From assembly GCA_021732545.1 (NCBI GenBank), contig JAKFUW010000173.1, forward strand, positions 1 to 12,389: DNA of 12,389 nt. The letters are read 5' to 3'. The notes below the pieces were generated by a model, which saw only the letters and a program-made list of their open reading frames with translations, made no database searches and was not told the DNA's origin. Position numbers and translations under genes: made by a program. The stretch's first letter is position 1. Every line of letters starts with the position of its first letter. Below, piece after piece: positions 1 through 8,044 of this stretch. The stretch is from Alphaproteobacteria bacterium. GTDB lineage: Bacteria > Pseudomonadota > Alphaproteobacteria > Rickettsiales > UBA3002.

Positions 1-1
1 T

Positions 2-1924
2 TCCTTTGTGGGCGTGCCGATTTTATACCATCACCGTGTGATTGGGGTGTTGGTGGCACAAAGTACTGAGTCTCGCATTTATTCCGAAGAGCAAGTGGAA
101 GTGCTGCAAACCGTGGCGATGGTGTTGGCCGAGCTTGCGGTGGCGTGCAAGGTGGTGGATTTGCGCGATATTACGGGGGAGACCGACGGCACTTTTCGGT
201 CGCATTATTTCAGCGGATTAAAATTAGCGCCAGGTTTGGCCAAAGCGGTTGCGGTGTTGCATCGCCCATCGATTGAGATCACCAAGCTGGTTTCCGACAA
301 CCCGACTTACGAAGAAGAACGCCTGCACCGCGCGATGGTGGAGCTGCAAGATTCCATCGATCAGCTCATTCGCAATGCGGGTTTTGCCAAGGATGATAGC
401 AAGCTCGAAATCATCGAAACCTATCGCATGTTCACTCACGATAAGGGCTGGCTGGAACGCATCGGCGAGGCCATTCGCACCGGACTCACTGCCGAGGCTG
501 CGGTGAAAAAAGTGGAAGAGCAAATGCATGCGCGCATGGCGCAGGTGGAGAGTTCTTATATCCGCGACCGCATGCAAGATTTGGAGGATTTATCCACGCG
601 GTTGCTCTATCATTTGGCGGGCGTGAGCCCGACTGCGGCCAACACCGAACTTCCGCCCGAATTTGTGCTGGTAGCCAAATCCATTGGCCCTGCGGAATTG
701 CTCGAATATGCCAATAAACCGTTGCGTGGCGTGATTTTAGAAGAAGGCTCTGCCGCCTCGCATGTGGCGATCATTGCGCGGATGATGGACATCCCGATGG
801 TGGCGCGCATTCCGAATATTATTGGCAGCGTTGTCACGGGCGATTTAGCGATCATTGATGGCGATAATGGCGAGGTCTATATTCGCCCACCCGAAGACGT
901 TGAACGTGCGATTGACGAGCATATTATCACCCGCAAAAAACAAAGCGCTGAATATGAAGCGATGCAGGATTTGCCGTCGGTGACCCAAGACGGTTACGAG
1001 GTGTCGCTGCATCTTAATATTGGTCTTTATCTCGATGCCAAACAGCTCACGCGCCCTGATGTGGCGGGCATTGGTTTGTATCGCACGGAACTGCCCTATC
1101 TTGCCAGCTCCGATATCCCCGATGTGGACGAACAACGCAAAATTTATGGCGAGGTGTTTCGCCACGCCAAGGGCAAGCCGATTATTTTTCGCAGCTTCGA
1201 TATTGGCGGCGATAAACAAGTGCCCTATGTGGATGCAGGGCTGGAAGAAAACCCCGCGATGGGGTGGCGCGCCACGCGCATTGGGCTGGACCGTCCCGTG
1301 ATATTGCGCCGCCAGTTTCGCGCGCTCATTCGTGCGGCCATCGGCCATGATTTACATCTGATGTTTCCGTTCATTGCGGATGTCGCAGAATTCGATGAAA
1401 CAAAAGCCATTTTAGACCGCGAGTTGGAGCGTGCCAAAGTGGAAGGCCACAAGCTTCCAAAATCGCTCAAAATTGGTAGCATGATCGAGATTCCCTCGAT
1501 TTTATTTCAGATGCCGCAATTGCTCAAGCGCGTGCAATTTGTCTCTGTGGGCAGTAACGATTTATTGCAATTTCTCTATGCGTGCGATCGCGGTAGCGAG
1601 CGATTATCGGGCCGCTATGATCCCTTATCACCGGTATTTTTGAACATCATCCGAACCTTGGTAGAGCAATGCAAAGGTGCCGATGTATCGCTTGGTTTTT
1701 GCGGTGCGATGGCCTCCAAACCGATTGAGGCATTGGCGCTGATTGGCTGCGGTGTGAAAAATATCTCGATTCCGCCCGCCTCCATCGGGCCCGTCAAAGC
1801 GATGATTCGCGAGCTTAATTGGCACGCACTTTCCAGCACCATGGGCTATCTGCTCACCTTGCCCGATCACTCGATCCGCCATCATCTGGAGCAGTTTGCC
1901 AAAGACCATGAATTGCTGTTGTAA
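2..1924 (+). CDS. ptsP: PtsP, PTS-Ntr enzyme I (phosphoenolpyruvate-protein phosphotransferase), 5' truncated
   Basis: This is enzyme I of the nitrogen phosphotransferase system. It takes phosphate from phosphoenolpyruvate and passes it to NPr (PtsO) in the cytoplasm, feeding a regulatory rather than a sugar-transport relay. The visible product (638 residues counted from a GTG at 8) begins inside the N-terminal GAF domain; the frame is open to the window edge, so the true start lies upstream. In order it shows the GAF remnant (about 1-50), the EI N-terminal helical domain, the phosphohistidine domain with SHVAIIAR (His252), and the PEP-binding barrel with GLYRTE, RSFDIGGDK, GWRATRIGLDR, the Mg-ligand motifs MIEIPS and VGSNDLLQ, and catalytic Cys565 in GFCGAMAS. 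Family members usually read CGE here, so the Glu-to-Ala change is odd. The gene ends 34 bp before the RodZ-like gene. Identity is very secure. Confidence 0.96.
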   Translation, partial: SFVGVPILYHHRVIGVLVAQSTESRIYSEEQVEVLQTVAMVLAELAVACKVVDLRDITGETDGTFRSHYFSGLKLAPGLAKAVAVLHRPSIEITKLVSDNPTYEEERLHRAMVELQDSIDQLIRNAGFAKDDSKLEIIETYRMFTHDKGWLERIGEAIRTGLTAEAAVKKVEEQMHARMAQVESSYIRDRMQDLEDLSTRLLYHLAGVSPTAANTELPPEFVLVAKSIGPAELLEYANKPLRGVILEEGSAASHVAIIARMMDIPMVARIPNIIGSVVTGDLAIIDGDNGEVYIRPPEDVERAIDEHIITRKKQSAEYEAMQDLPSVTQDGYEVSLHLNIGLYLDAKQLTRPDVAGIGLYRTELPYLASSDIPDVDEQRKIYGEVFRHAKGKPIIFRSFDIGGDKQVPYVDAGLEENPAMGWRATRIGLDRPVILRRQFRALIRAAIGHDLHLMFPFIADVAEFDETKAILDRELERAKVEGHKLPKSLKIGSMIEIPSILFQMPQLLKRVQFVSVGSNDLLQFLYACDRGSERLSGRYDPLSPVFLNIIRTLVEQCKGADVSLGFCGAMASKPIEALALIGCGVKNISIPPASIGPVKAMIRELNWHALSSTMGYLLTLPDHSIRHHLEQFAKDHELLL

Positions 1925-1958
1925 GAGGCTTGCCTCGCTTATTTAAAAGCCTTATAAG

Positions 1959-2618
1959 ATGCCGATGACCAACTCTGTGCCGACCCAAACCAGCCTGAAA
2001 GATGCCTTGGCTCAATATGAGCATGTGGGCGCGTATCTGGGCGCGCTGCGCAAACATTATCGTTTAAGCGTGGAGGATGTGGCCAAGCGTTTGCACATCC
2101 GTTCCAAATATATCCGCGCAATGGAAGAAGGCCACATCGAAGAATTACCTGGCCGCGTTTACACGATCGGTTATCTGCAAAGTTATGGCGAATTTTTAGG
2201 GTTGGACGGTAAAGAGCTCATAGAACATTATCAGCTAGAAAAACCCTTACCCGCCACCGCACAATTTAAACTGGCGCAGCTCAATGAAACGCATGGCAAG
2301 CCCGCTTCGCAGATGCTGATTGTGATGGGGGTGCTGCTGATGCTGGTGGTGATTGGCTGGCAGATTTTTATAAAGCCCGATGTGGCCACGCCACCTGCCG
2401 CAACGATTGAAGCGGTGCCATCCGAGATGCTCATCAATGGCGGCCAGAAAGTGACAACGAATCGCCGCAATCGCGAATGTTTGGATGTGGAAAGCACCGC
2501 AGCCTTCCCGCCATGCTATCATGATGAAAAGCCAGCAGCAAATATTCCGTTCATTCTTAATCCGGTTCGCAATCAGCTTGAGCTTGCACCTTTATTTAAC
2601 CAAGCAGGCGATCAATGA
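1959..2618 (+). CDS. RodZ-like helix-turn-helix single-pass membrane protein
   Basis: This is a 219-residue protein with a cytoplasmic RodZ-type HTH (HTH_25-like) domain at about residues 22-90, containing VGAYLGALRKHYRLSVEDVA and GRVYTIGYLQSYGEFLGLD. One membrane helix follows at about 118-138, then a short periplasmic tail. RodZ links MreB to the cell-wall elongation machinery, and this protein probably has a related envelope role. Canonical RodZ is longer and ends in a DUF4115 beta-domain. I cannot recognise that domain here; the tail of about 80 residues is Pro/Ala-rich and carries Cys174 and Cys186, which could pair in the periplasm. Two starts are possible (1959 or 1965); neither has a strong ribosome site. 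Its stop overlaps the ispG start as ATGA, so the two are probably coupled. HTH genes of this kind often precede ispG in alphaproteobacteria. The domain call is secure; the RodZ function is inferred. Confidence 0.85.
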   Translation: MPMTNSVPTQTSLKDALAQYEHVGAYLGALRKHYRLSVEDVAKRLHIRSKYIRAMEEGHIEELPGRVYTIGYLQSYGEFLGLDGKELIEHYQLEKPLPATAQFKLAQLNETHGKPASQMLIVMGVLLMLVVIGWQIFIKPDVATPPAATIEAVPSEMLINGGQKVTTNRRNRECLDVESTAAFPPCYHDEKPAANIPFILNPVRNQLELAPLFNQAGDQ

Positions 2619-3856
2619 AAGCGCCGATCATCCGCCGCCACAGCCACAGTGTGAATATTGGTGGCGTAATGGTGGGAGGCGATGCGCCGATTATGGTGCA
2701 ATCGATGACCAACACCGACACCGCCGATGTGGCATCGAGTGTGGCGCAAATTAAGGCGTTGGCCGATGCCGGATCTGAGGTAGTGCGCATCACCGTAAAC
2801 AATGAAGAATCGGCGGCAGCGGTGGCGCCCATCGTTGAAAAATTAGCCGCACAAAATTGCTTCGTGCCGATTGTCGGCGACTTTCATTATAACGGTCACC
2901 GCTTGCTAAGCGATTATCCGGACATGGCACGCGCACTCGCCAAATATCGTATTAATCCTGGCAATGTGGGCTTTGGTGAAAAACACGATAAGCAATTTGC
3001 CGCGATGATTGAAGCGGCGTTGAACTATGAAAAACCCGTGCGCATTGGAGTCAATTGGGGCAGCTTAGACCAAGCCTTGCTAGCACGTTTGATGGATGAA
3101 AATGGCGCGCTGGAAAACCCACTTGCAGCGGATTTGGTGGCGCAAAAAGCATTGGTGCAATCGGCACTGGAAAGCGCGCAAAAAGCCGAAAGCATTGGCC
3201 TGCCCGCGAATCGTATTTTGTTGTCGTGTAAGGTCAGCCGCGTGCAAGACCTTATTGCGATTTACCGTGATCTGGCATCCAAATGCGAATATCCGCTTCA
3301 TCTGGGTTTAACCGAAGCGGGTATGGGTAGCAAAGGCATGGTGGCATCGGCTGCAGCGCTGGCCGTGTTGCTGCAAGAAGGCATCGGCGACACCATCCGT
3401 ATTTCGCTGACTCCCGCACCAAATGGCGATCGCACCCAAGAGGTGCAAGTGGCGCAGGAACTTTTGCAAACGATGGGGTTGCGTGCGTTTAATCCGCTGG
3501 TGACCGCGTGCCCGGGCTGTGGGCGCACCACCAGCACGGTGTTTCAGGAATTGGCGCAAGACATTCAAGCTTATATCCGCGTGCGCATGCCGCAATGGAG
3601 CAAACAGCGCGTGGGGGTCGAGAGCATGGATGTGGCGGTGATGGGGTGTATTGTCAATGGCCCAGGTGAGAGCAAACACGCCAATATCGGCATCAGTCTG
3701 CCTGGCACGGGAGAATCTCCGGTGGCGCCGGTATTTGAAAATGGAATAAAGGTCGCGACCTTGCGTGGCGCCGATATCAGCGATCAATTCAAACAACGGT
3801 TGGAAGCCTATGTTGCTCGAACCTACCATAAAAAAGAGATCAAAAATGCGTCGTAA
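2615..3856 (+). CDS. ispG: IspG, 4-hydroxy-3-methylbut-2-enyl diphosphate synthase (flavodoxin/ferredoxin-dependent)
   Basis: IspG (GcpE) is the penultimate enzyme of the MEP isoprenoid pathway. It reductively converts methylerythritol cyclodiphosphate to HMBPP using a [4Fe-4S] cluster. The 413-residue product starts with the typical R-HSHSVNIGGV stretch followed by PIMVQSMTNTDTADV. It keeps the barrel motifs VGDFHYNG, YRINPGNVG, RIGVNWGSLD and HLGLTEAGMG. The cluster ligands are visible: Cys299 and Cys302 in CPGCGRT, Cys345 in MGCIVNGPGE, and the adjacent Glu352. The start overlaps the previous stop by 4 nt (ATGA), and the stop lies 11 nt inside the next gene. The reducing power it needs could come from a ferredoxin or flavodoxin, the usual partner of the reductase encoded at 10588-11673, but that link is only inference. 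Length and motifs are normal for alphaproteobacterial IspG. Confidence 0.97.
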   Translation: MKAPIIRRHSHSVNIGGVMVGGDAPIMVQSMTNTDTADVASSVAQIKALADAGSEVVRITVNNEESAAAVAPIVEKLAAQNCFVPIVGDFHYNGHRLLSDYPDMARALAKYRINPGNVGFGEKHDKQFAAMIEAALNYEKPVRIGVNWGSLDQALLARLMDENGALENPLAADLVAQKALVQSALESAQKAESIGLPANRILLSCKVSRVQDLIAIYRDLASKCEYPLHLGLTEAGMGSKGMVASAAALAVLLQEGIGDTIRISLTPAPNGDRTQEVQVAQELLQTMGLRAFNPLVTACPGCGRTTSTVFQELAQDIQAYIRVRMPQWSKQRVGVESMDVAVMGCIVNGPGESKHANIGISLPGTGESPVAPVFENGIKVATLRGADISDQFKQRLEAYVARTYHKKEIKNAS

Positions 3857-4658
3857 ATGGATTCTTTTAATTGCGCTGATGGCGAGTGCAAGCACGTGGG
3901 CTCATGCGCAGACACTGATTGTTAACAGCGGTGTTGTGGTGCAAGAAGTAGTCGCTAAAAATACGATTAAGCACCCCTATCGCGGTAAAAAAGGTATGGT
4001 GATTACCGATGAAAGTCCATTGATAAAAACCATTATCGGTGGCGATGTGAATGCAGTGCGCGCCTTGCTTAAATCTAAAAAGATCAATGTGAATCAGCCG
4101 ACCATTGATGGTTCGAGCGCGCTGATTGTTGCAACGTTTAAAAGCACGGCGGCCATGGTGCAAACGCTGATTTCCTATGGTGCGGATGTGGTGCAAAAAG
4201 ATGGCGCAGGATTAGCCGCATTGCATTATGCCGCGATCATCGGCGACCTTGATAAAATCAAACTATTGGCCAGTCTCGATCCACTCGTTGATCGGCCTGA
4301 TACACAAGGTGTAACGCCGTTATTTTATGCTTATATCAACGATCATATTGCAGCGGCTGAATTGTTGATAACCGAATTTGGTGCACGGATTAATCAGCTA
4401 GATAGCACGGGCGATCTGCTGGCATTTCTGGTGGTGCAACATAATAATAATCCTGCTGTCATACGCCATATGATTGACCAAAATCTAAACCTGTTCAAGC
4501 GCAATATCACCGATCAATCGCTGATTGATGTGGCTAAAAAAGCGAAAAACAAAGCCGTGCTACAAGAACTTCAAACCGCATCAGACGCGCAAATTAAAGC
4601 CTATCTGGAAAAACAAAAAGCAGCGCAAGCTGCGGCGCATAAGCCTGCTGCACCATGA
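3846..4658 (+). CDS. Secreted ankyrin-repeat protein
   Basis: This 270-residue protein has a Sec signal peptide (MRRKW, then a hydrophobic stretch to about residue 18, with a probable cut after AHA at 21). It therefore acts in the periplasm or outside the cell. Residues of about 56-215 form four or five ankyrin-like units, with recognisable pieces such as GSSALIVATFKSTAAMVQTL, YGADVVQKDGAGLAALHYAA and TQGVTPLFYAYINDHIAAAE. The C-terminus (about 240-270) is a Lys/Gln/Ala-rich helix ending in a Pro/Ala tail. I chose ATG 3846 because it gives the signal peptide and follows AAGAGAT; the same frame is open further upstream inside ispG. It overlaps ispG by 11 nt and hisS by 4 nt (ATGA), so it is fully built into the operon. 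Ankyrin repeats bind other proteins; the partner is unknown. An effector role is possible but not shown. Confidence 0.85.
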   Translation: MRRKWILLIALMASASTWAHAQTLIVNSGVVVQEVVAKNTIKHPYRGKKGMVITDESPLIKTIIGGDVNAVRALLKSKKINVNQPTIDGSSALIVATFKSTAAMVQTLISYGADVVQKDGAGLAALHYAAIIGDLDKIKLLASLDPLVDRPDTQGVTPLFYAYINDHIAAAELLITEFGARINQLDSTGDLLAFLVVQHNNNPAVIRHMIDQNLNLFKRNITDQSLIDVAKKAKNKAVLQELQTASDAQIKAYLEKQKAAQAAAHKPAAP

Positions 4659-5929
4659 CCAAAGATGAACGATATAAATTGCAGCCTGTGCGTGGCACCC
4701 ATGATTGGTTGCCCGCCCAAGCGCAGCAATTTCAATGGGTGATTGAAACCGCGCGGCGCGCGGCAAGCTGCTATGGATTTGGCGACATCATCACGCCTGT
4801 TTTTGAATTTTCCGAGGTGTTTCACCGCACGCTGGGCGACACCTCCGATGTGGTGAGCAAAGAAACCTACACCTTTGATGATCGCGGTGGCGAATCGCTG
4901 ACCTTGCGGCCAGAATTTACGGCGTCGGTGGTGCGCGCGTTTATTTCTAACGGGTTGTTTGACCAGCTGCCGTGCAAATTCTTTTATGCGGGGCCAGCCT
5001 TCCGTTATGAGCGCCCGCAAAAAGGCCGCATGCGCCAATTTCACCAGATTGGGGTGGAGTTGCTGGGCGCAGAGCAAGTGCAGGCCGATCTGGAGATCAT
5101 CGCGCTGGGGCACCAGATGCTCAGTGCTCTGGGCATTGCTGATAAGGTAACGTTGGAGTTAAATTCACTGGGCGATGCCGTGGGCCGCGCCCATTACCGC
5201 GAAGCATTGGTGGCCTATTTTACCAAACATCAAAATGGTTTGTCAGAAGATAGCAAAGCGCGGTTGGATAAAAACCCGCTACGCATTCTGGATTCTAAAG
5301 ATGCGGGCGATAAAAGTTTGGTGGCGGGTGCGCCGCGCATGCGCGAATATTTTGGCGATGAATCCAACGCGATGTTTGAGGCGTTACAAAAAGGCCTGCA
5401 ATCATTTGATATTCCATTTACCCTCAATGAGCGGCTGGTGCGGGGTCTGGATTATTATAACCACACGGTGTTTGAATTTACGACGCAGGCACTGGGTTCG
5501 CAAAATGCGGTGCTATCGGGCGGGCGCTATGATGGGTTGGTGGCACTGATGGGTGGCCAGGATGTATCCGGTATTGGGTTTGCCGCAGGGGTAGAGCGCT
5601 TGCATGAACTGTGCATCATCAGCAACACCGCGCCCGCAGCTTGCCACGCGCCCGTGGTGATGATTCCGCTTGGTGGCCTCGCCGAATCTGAGAGTCTGGT
5701 GTTGGTGCAGCGCTTGCGTATGCAGGGCTTTATCATTGAGCAAGGCTACAAAGGCAACATGGCAAAGCGCCTTAAAAAAGCCGATAAGCACGGCGTGCAA
5801 CTGGCGTTATTGTTGGGCGATGATGAATGCGCGAACGCAACCATTACGCTCAAAGATTTGACAAACGGCCAGCAACGCACTATCCCCCAAGCCCAACTTG
5901 AAACCGAACTTGCAGCGTATAAGGCGTAA
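4655..5929 (+). CDS. hisS: HisRS, histidyl-tRNA synthetase
   Basis: This class II aminoacyl-tRNA synthetase charges tRNA-His with histidine in the cytoplasm. The 424-residue protein opens with the family hallmark LQPVRGTHDWLP. It carries motif 1 around GFGDIITPVFE (41-51), motif 2 in FRYERPQKGRMRQFHQ (116-131), the histidine-specific segment LVRGLDYYNHTVFEF (261-275), and motif 3 in GIGFAAGVERL (306-316). The anticodon-binding domain follows at about 333-420. Motif 2 is of the ordinary bacterial type, in contrast to the aberrant HisRS known from Rhizobiales, Rhodobacterales and Caulobacterales. One small difference is SGGRYDGL where GGGRYDGL is usual. The start overlaps the ankyrin gene stop as ATGA, and prfA starts 5 nt after the stop, so it sits in the middle of a coupled operon. 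Confidence 0.96.
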   Translation: MTKDERYKLQPVRGTHDWLPAQAQQFQWVIETARRAASCYGFGDIITPVFEFSEVFHRTLGDTSDVVSKETYTFDDRGGESLTLRPEFTASVVRAFISNGLFDQLPCKFFYAGPAFRYERPQKGRMRQFHQIGVELLGAEQVQADLEIIALGHQMLSALGIADKVTLELNSLGDAVGRAHYREALVAYFTKHQNGLSEDSKARLDKNPLRILDSKDAGDKSLVAGAPRMREYFGDESNAMFEALQKGLQSFDIPFTLNERLVRGLDYYNHTVFEFTTQALGSQNAVLSGGRYDGLVALMGGQDVSGIGFAAGVERLHELCIISNTAPAACHAPVVMIPLGGLAESESLVLVQRLRMQGFIIEQGYKGNMAKRLKKADKHGVQLALLLGDDECANATITLKDLTNGQQRTIPQAQLETELAAYKA

Positions 5930-5934
5930 CCGAC

Positions 5935-7014
5935 ATGAAGCTCGACGATAAACTCGATCAACTCATCAAACGCCATGGCGAACTGCGCGACAAACTTTCA
6001 TCGCCAAGTGTGGCGAGTTCTGGCGAATTTGGAAAATTATCCAAAGAACTCTCAGACCTCACGCCCATTGTGGAAACCGCGATGTCGCTTAAAGCGGCTA
6101 AAAGTGAGCTTGCTGAAACCGAGGCAATGATTAAAGATAAGTCTTCCGATGCCGAGATGCGCGCTTTGGCCGAAGATGAAAAACAGCAACTGCTCAAAAT
6201 TATTCCTAAGCTCGAACATGAACTCAAACTTGCGTTATTGCCTAAAGATGAGGCCGATGAAAAGAACGTGATTTTGGAAGTACGCGCAGGCACGGGCGGC
6301 GAAGAAGCAGCGTTGTTTGCTGCCGAATTATTTCGCATGTATCAGCGCTTTGCCGAACGCCAGAACTGGAAGTTTGAAGTGATGGATGTGAACGATACTG
6401 GCATTGGCGGTTACAAAGAAGCGACAGCAAACATTTTGGGCAAAAACGTGTTTGCACGGATGAAGTTTGAATCGGGCGTGCATCGTGTGCAGCGCGTGCC
6501 TGCCACCGAATCGGGCGGGCGGATTCATACGTCGGCTGCCACCGTTGCGGTGCTGCCGGAAGCCGAAGAAGTCGATATTAAAATCGAGGAAAAAGATTTA
6601 CGCATTGATGTGTTTCGCGCCAGTGGCCCAGGCGGTCAATCGGTGAACACCACCGACAGTGCGGTGCGGATTGTGCACATCCCCACAGGGGTTACGGTGC
6701 AACAGCAAGATGAAAAATCGCAGCATAAAAACAAAGCCAAGGCACTCAAAATTTTGCGCTCGCGCCTCTATGAAGCCGAGCGCGAAAAAAATCACCGCGA
6801 ACGCTCCGACGCACGCAAGGGCATGGTGGGTTCGGGCGACAGATCCGAGCGCATCCGCACCTATAATTATCCGCAAGGGCGTATGACGGATCATCGCGTG
6901 AATCTCACGCTCTATAAGTTGCACGATATCCTCGATGGCGATCTGGATGAGATGATCTCGGTGCTGACAACCGAAGATCAGACCGCGAAAATGTCTGCCG
7001 TGGCCGAAGATTAA
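5935..7014 (+). CDS. prfA: RF1, peptide chain release factor 1
   Basis: RF1 recognises UAA and UAG stop codons in the ribosomal A site and triggers peptide release. The 359-residue protein has the usual size and layout: an N-terminal helical domain (about 1-110), then the PCRF and codon-recognition domain with VRAGTGGEEAALFA and the RF1-type tripeptide Pro-Ala-Thr (189-191) in RVPATESGGRIHTSA. The catalytic GGQ loop is in SGPGGQSVNTTDSAVRI (Gln235). The PAT tripeptide separates it from RF2, which has SPF. It starts 5 nt after hisS with no clear Shine-Dalgarno site, so it is probably translated by coupling. The next gene encodes PrmC, which methylates the GGQ glutamine; the pair are functional partners. 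A hairpin with a T-rich trail follows at 7040-7070 and could end some transcripts. Confidence 0.97.
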   Translation: MKLDDKLDQLIKRHGELRDKLSSPSVASSGEFGKLSKELSDLTPIVETAMSLKAAKSELAETEAMIKDKSSDAEMRALAEDEKQQLLKIIPKLEHELKLALLPKDEADEKNVILEVRAGTGGEEAALFAAELFRMYQRFAERQNWKFEVMDVNDTGIGGYKEATANILGKNVFARMKFESGVHRVQRVPATESGGRIHTSAATVAVLPEAEEVDIKIEEKDLRIDVFRASGPGGQSVNTTDSAVRIVHIPTGVTVQQQDEKSQHKNKAKALKILRSRLYEAEREKNHRERSDARKGMVGSGDRSERIRTYNYPQGRMTDHRVNLTLYKLHDILDGDLDEMISVLTTEDQTAKMSAVAED

Positions 7015-7035
7015 ATCTATCGTCATGTAAATCAT

Positions 7036-7104
7036 TGTCACCCCGCACTTGTTGCGGGGTCTTTGTTTGTTGAATGGGGATACCGCAATGAATGCGGTAT
7101 GACA
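7036..7104. repeat. Double-hairpin palindromic element, copy 1
   Basis: The element runs from TGTCA to TGACA and holds two hairpins, each with 8-bp arms and a 5-nt loop. The first has arms 7040-7047 and 7053-7060 (ACCCCGCA, loop CTTGT). The second has arms 7080-7087 and 7093-7100 (ATACCGCA, loop ATGAA). The first hairpin is followed by CTTTGTTTG, so on RNA it could act as a weak terminator after prfA. It belongs with the elements at 8625, 10494 and 11696. Confidence 0.8.
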
Positions 7105-7122
7105 AATTATGTATATAAATAG

Positions 7123-7160
7123 ATTGCCGCGCGGCTGCTTTTGCAGTCCCTCGCAATGAC
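7123..7160. repeat. Imperfect palindrome in front of prmC
   Basis: Outer arms ATTGC (7123-7127) and GCAAT (7153-7157) enclose CTGC/GCAG arms (7135-7138 and 7143-7146) around a T-rich loop. The right edge, GCAATGAC, matches the right edge of the element ending at 11789. The Shine-Dalgarno-like GAGAGG of prmC begins immediately after it. It probably belongs to the same broad family of mobile palindromes but is more degenerate. Confidence 0.6.
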
Positions 7161-7166
7161 GAGAGG
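7161..7166 (+). promoter_or_regulatory. Ribosome binding site for prmC
   Basis: GAGAGG lies 5 nt before the GTG at 7172 and decides this non-ATG start. It directly abuts the right edge of the upstream palindrome. Confidence 0.6.
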
Positions 7167-7171
7167 TTCCA

Positions 7172-8044
7172 GTGAAAGAAATAACGATTCAAGCGGCATT
7201 ACAGGGTGCCACATTCCGGTTGAAATCCGCGGGCGTTGAAACTGCTGCACTCGATGCGCGTCTATTGCTTCAAGCCGCGATGGATATGGATCATGCAACG
7301 ATTATCCGTGATTCACATCTGGTCATTCCAGCCGCGCAATATGATGTATTCATGCGAAATGTTGAGCGTCGCGCCGCACGCGAACCGATGTCACATATTT
7401 TAGGCACCCGCGATTTTTGGAAAGATTCATTTTATGTATCGCGCGATGTGCTGACTCCGCGTCCTGATTCTGAAACACTCATTGAGGCGATGCTGGATAT
7501 TGTACCAGATAAAAACGCGCATTACACGATTGCGGATTTGGGAACGGGCAGCGGTTGTTTGCTGATCAGTTTGCTGCGCGAATATCCCAATGCGCGTGGC
7601 GTGGGTGTTGATGCCAGCGAGGCGGCACTAGCGATAGCGAAAAAAAATGCTGAGAACCTCCTATCTAGTGGTCGTGCAGAATTTTTATCGTCTGATTGGT
7701 GTAGTGCTTTACAAACCCGCTTCGATATGATTATTTCCAATCCACCCTACATTGTTGAGAATGAGATTTCAACATTGGCACCGGAAGTAAAAAAGCACGA
7801 GCCATGGTTGGCGCTTTGCGGTGGAAAAGATGGGCTTCGTGCTTATTGTCAGTTGATGCCGCAGATTCAAAAACACTTAGCGCCCCACGGCGTTGCTGTG
7901 TTGGAATTGGGGCAAAAACAGGCGCAAGTGGTGACAAACATAGCATCGGATCACGCACTGATAGTGAGTGACATTCGGTGCGATTTAGCAGGCATTGAAC
8001 GCGCGATCGTTCTGAAACATGCACAAGAAAGAAGTGAGACATGA
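7172..8044 (+). CDS. prmC: PrmC (HemK), peptide chain release factor N5-glutamine methyltransferase
   Basis: PrmC transfers a methyl group from S-adenosylmethionine to the glutamine of the GGQ motif in RF1 and RF2, raising release efficiency. The 290-residue protein has the N-terminal helical substrate-binding domain (about 1-75, with EPMSHILGTRDFW), then LTPRPDSETLIE. The Rossmann methyltransferase domain has the SAM-binding motif ADLGTGSGCLL (121-131) and the catalytic NPPY (190-193) in ISNPPYIVENE. The start is GTG, supported by GAGAGG 5 nt upstream. Gene order prfA-prmC is widespread and reflects the enzyme and its target. Here the two are separated by about 157 bp of palindromic repeats, so prmC may be less tightly coupled than the genes before it. 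Its stop overlaps the DUF4167 start as ATGA. Confidence 0.95.
   Translation: MKEITIQAALQGATFRLKSAGVETAALDARLLLQAAMDMDHATIIRDSHLVIPAAQYDVFMRNVERRAAREPMSHILGTRDFWKDSFYVSRDVLTPRPDSETLIEAMLDIVPDKNAHYTIADLGTGSGCLLISLLREYPNARGVGVDASEAALAIAKKNAENLLSSGRAEFLSSDWCSALQTRFDMIISNPPYIVENEISTLAPEVKKHEPWLALCGGKDGLRAYCQLMPQIQKHLAPHGVAVLELGQKQAQVVTNIASDHALIVSDIRCDLAGIERAIVLKHAQERSET

Noticed and set aside
845..1348. Long reverse-strand open frame opposite ptsP
   Set aside because: It lies wholly opposite strongly conserved ptsP sequence, shows no family motif, and is a shadow of the forward codon pattern.
1925..1936. Terminator between ptsP and the RodZ-like gene (GAGGC/GCCTC)
   Set aside because: The stem is only 5 bp with a 2-nt loop and no T-run; too weak to call.
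3308..3895. Reverse-strand open frame of 195 codons opposite ispG
   Set aside because: It covers the ispG region encoding the Fe-S cluster ligands; its His/Arg-rich translation is typical of an antisense shadow.
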